Of a DNA stretch of 64,000 nt, positions 63,511 through 64,000 are shown one piece after another. Made by a program: the position numbers and the translations under genes. This DNA is from Candidatus Blochmannia sp. SNP (lineage in GTDB: Bacteria; Pseudomonadota; Gammaproteobacteria; Enterobacterales; Enterobacteriaceae). The stretch lies in contig NZ_CP144371.1 in NCBI RefSeq assembly GCF_036549215.1, forward strand, positions 62,001 to 126,000. Reading direction: 5' to 3'. Every line of letters starts with the position of its first letter. The stretch's first letter is position 1. The notes beneath the pieces are model-generated. The model was not told where the DNA came from. It made no database searches and saw nothing but the letters and a program-made list of their open reading frames with translations.

Positions 63511-63752
63511 TAGAAAAAATAATAATATGGTTGATACATGGATATCAGATCAGTGTCAGTCCCATACTAGGCCATCATTGTCGTTTTCAAATAACATGTT
63601 CTCAATACGGGGTCGAATCAATACGTAAATTTGGAATACTACAAGGTAGTTGGATGACATGTATTCGCATATTACAATGTCATCCTTTAGCTTTAAATAA
63701 TAATGAAGATTTTATGTCTTCTTCATATTCACATATTCAGGGCATAATCAAC
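63489..63752 (+). CDS. yidD: YidD family membrane protein insertion factor, without its own stop codon
   Basis: YidD is a small membrane-associated protein that assists YidC-dependent insertion. The frame shows the family pattern: a hydrophobic N terminus, ISVSPILGHHCRFQITCSQY, GVESIRKFGILQGSW and the CHPL motif. The ATG at 63489 overlaps rnpA by 22 bp. After CHPL the frame runs through about 20 poorly conserved codons, meets no stop, and enters the yidC ATG in the same frame at 63753. E. coli YidD (85 residues) ends before yidC. It is either fused to YidC or YidC is also initiated internally. The end given is the last codon before the yidC ATG. Confidence 0.85.
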
Positions 63753-64000
63753 ATGGATTCGCAACGTAATTTCTTTGTGATAGCTTTTTTAATTATGTCG
63801 TTTATACTGTGGCAAACATGGCAAACGGAATATCATCAAAGAACTAATATTCAAAAAATAGATGTATATAAAAATGCATCCCCGATCATTCATCCTGAAA
63901 ATAATAACAACACACAATATATACACGATAAAAATCATGTAATTACAGTAAAAACAGATACACTTCTGTTGAAAATAAACACTTGTGGAGGAAATATCGA
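63753..64000 (+). CDS. yidC: Membrane protein insertase YidC (5' part, cut by the window end)
   Basis: YidC inserts and folds inner-membrane proteins. The visible 82 codons begin MDSQRNFFVIAFLIMSFILW, matching the E. coli start MDSQRN and first membrane helix, and reach VITVKTDTLLLKINTCGG, the opening of the periplasmic P1 domain. The region between them is shorter and Asn/His-rich compared with E. coli. AGGG at 63739 lies 10 bases before the ATG, a weak ribosome-binding site. The frame is continuous with yidD upstream. Confidence 0.94.
   Translation, partial: MDSQRNFFVIAFLIMSFILWQTWQTEYHQRTNIQKIDVYKNASPIIHPENNNNTQYIHDKNHVITVKTDTLLLKINTCGGNI

Overview
The window is a very AT-rich stretch of a reduced gammaproteobacterial chromosome. 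Nearly every gene is recognisable as an Enterobacterales orthologue, local E. coli gene neighbourhoods survive in shortened form (hldE, cca, uppP, folB, plsY, tsaD, rpsU-dnaG-rpoD-tRNA-Ile; rpsI-rplM, zapG-degQ, murA-ibaG, lptCAB; lptFG, pepA-holC-valS, argI, ridA; gyrB, dnaN, rpmH-rnpA-yidD-yidC), and the spaces between genes are long, A/T-dominated and without coding signal. dnaA and recF are missing from the dnaN neighbourhood. This combination fits an obligate insect endosymbiont, most likely a 'Candidatus Blochmannia' of camponotine ants; the genus call is inference from gene content and order.

Layout. 0.1-11.3 kb: ADP-heptose synthesis (hldE), tRNA 3'-end addition (cca), undecaprenyl phosphate recycling (uppP), folate (folB), phospholipid (plsY), tRNA t6A (tsaD), the rpsU-dnaG-rpoD macromolecular synthesis operon and tRNA-Ile(CAU). 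11.5-25.2 kb: a shortened DedA protein (yqjA), RNase P RNA, rsmI, the lipoprotein dolP, ribosomal proteins S9/L13, zapG, degQ, murA, ibaG and the LPS transport genes lptCAB, separated by two gene-less stretches above 1.3 kb. 26.1-31.8 kb: a metal ABC transporter preceded by an unlisted 46-residue membrane ORF and a Zur-box-like palindrome, tRNA-Leu(CAA), a LysR regulator, and lptF plus a frameshifted lptG. 32-43 kb: pepA-holC-valS, argI, ridA, gltP, yjcE. 43-53 kb: ssb, dnaB, zur, ubiA, pitA, prlC, tRNA-Pro(CGG), sodA. 53.5-64 kb: glyQS, an AI-2E family membrane protein, ibpA, gyrB, dnaN, then divergently rpmH, rnpA, yidD and the start of yidC.

How the genes connect: RNase P RNA and protein, Cca, TsaD and three tRNA genes without an encoded CCA tail form a tRNA-maturation set. 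LptA, B, C, F and G form most of the LPS export bridge, with lptG depending on slippage at an A10 tract. DnaB, DnaG, DnaN, HolC, SSB and GyrB give replication functions without DnaA. Zur is encoded about 18 kb from a transporter operon carrying a good match to its operator.

Most unusual: (1) yidD has no stop codon and runs in frame into yidC; (2) dnaG can only begin at ATT or ATA if its conserved N terminus is made; (3) lptG is split at a homopolymer; (4) long perfect inverted repeats recur, including a 40-bp palindrome inside pepA, a 67-bp one between rplM and zapG, and several built over the ends or interiors of genes; (5) a small Zur-linked membrane ORF. No insertion sequence, prophage or CRISPR array was seen.
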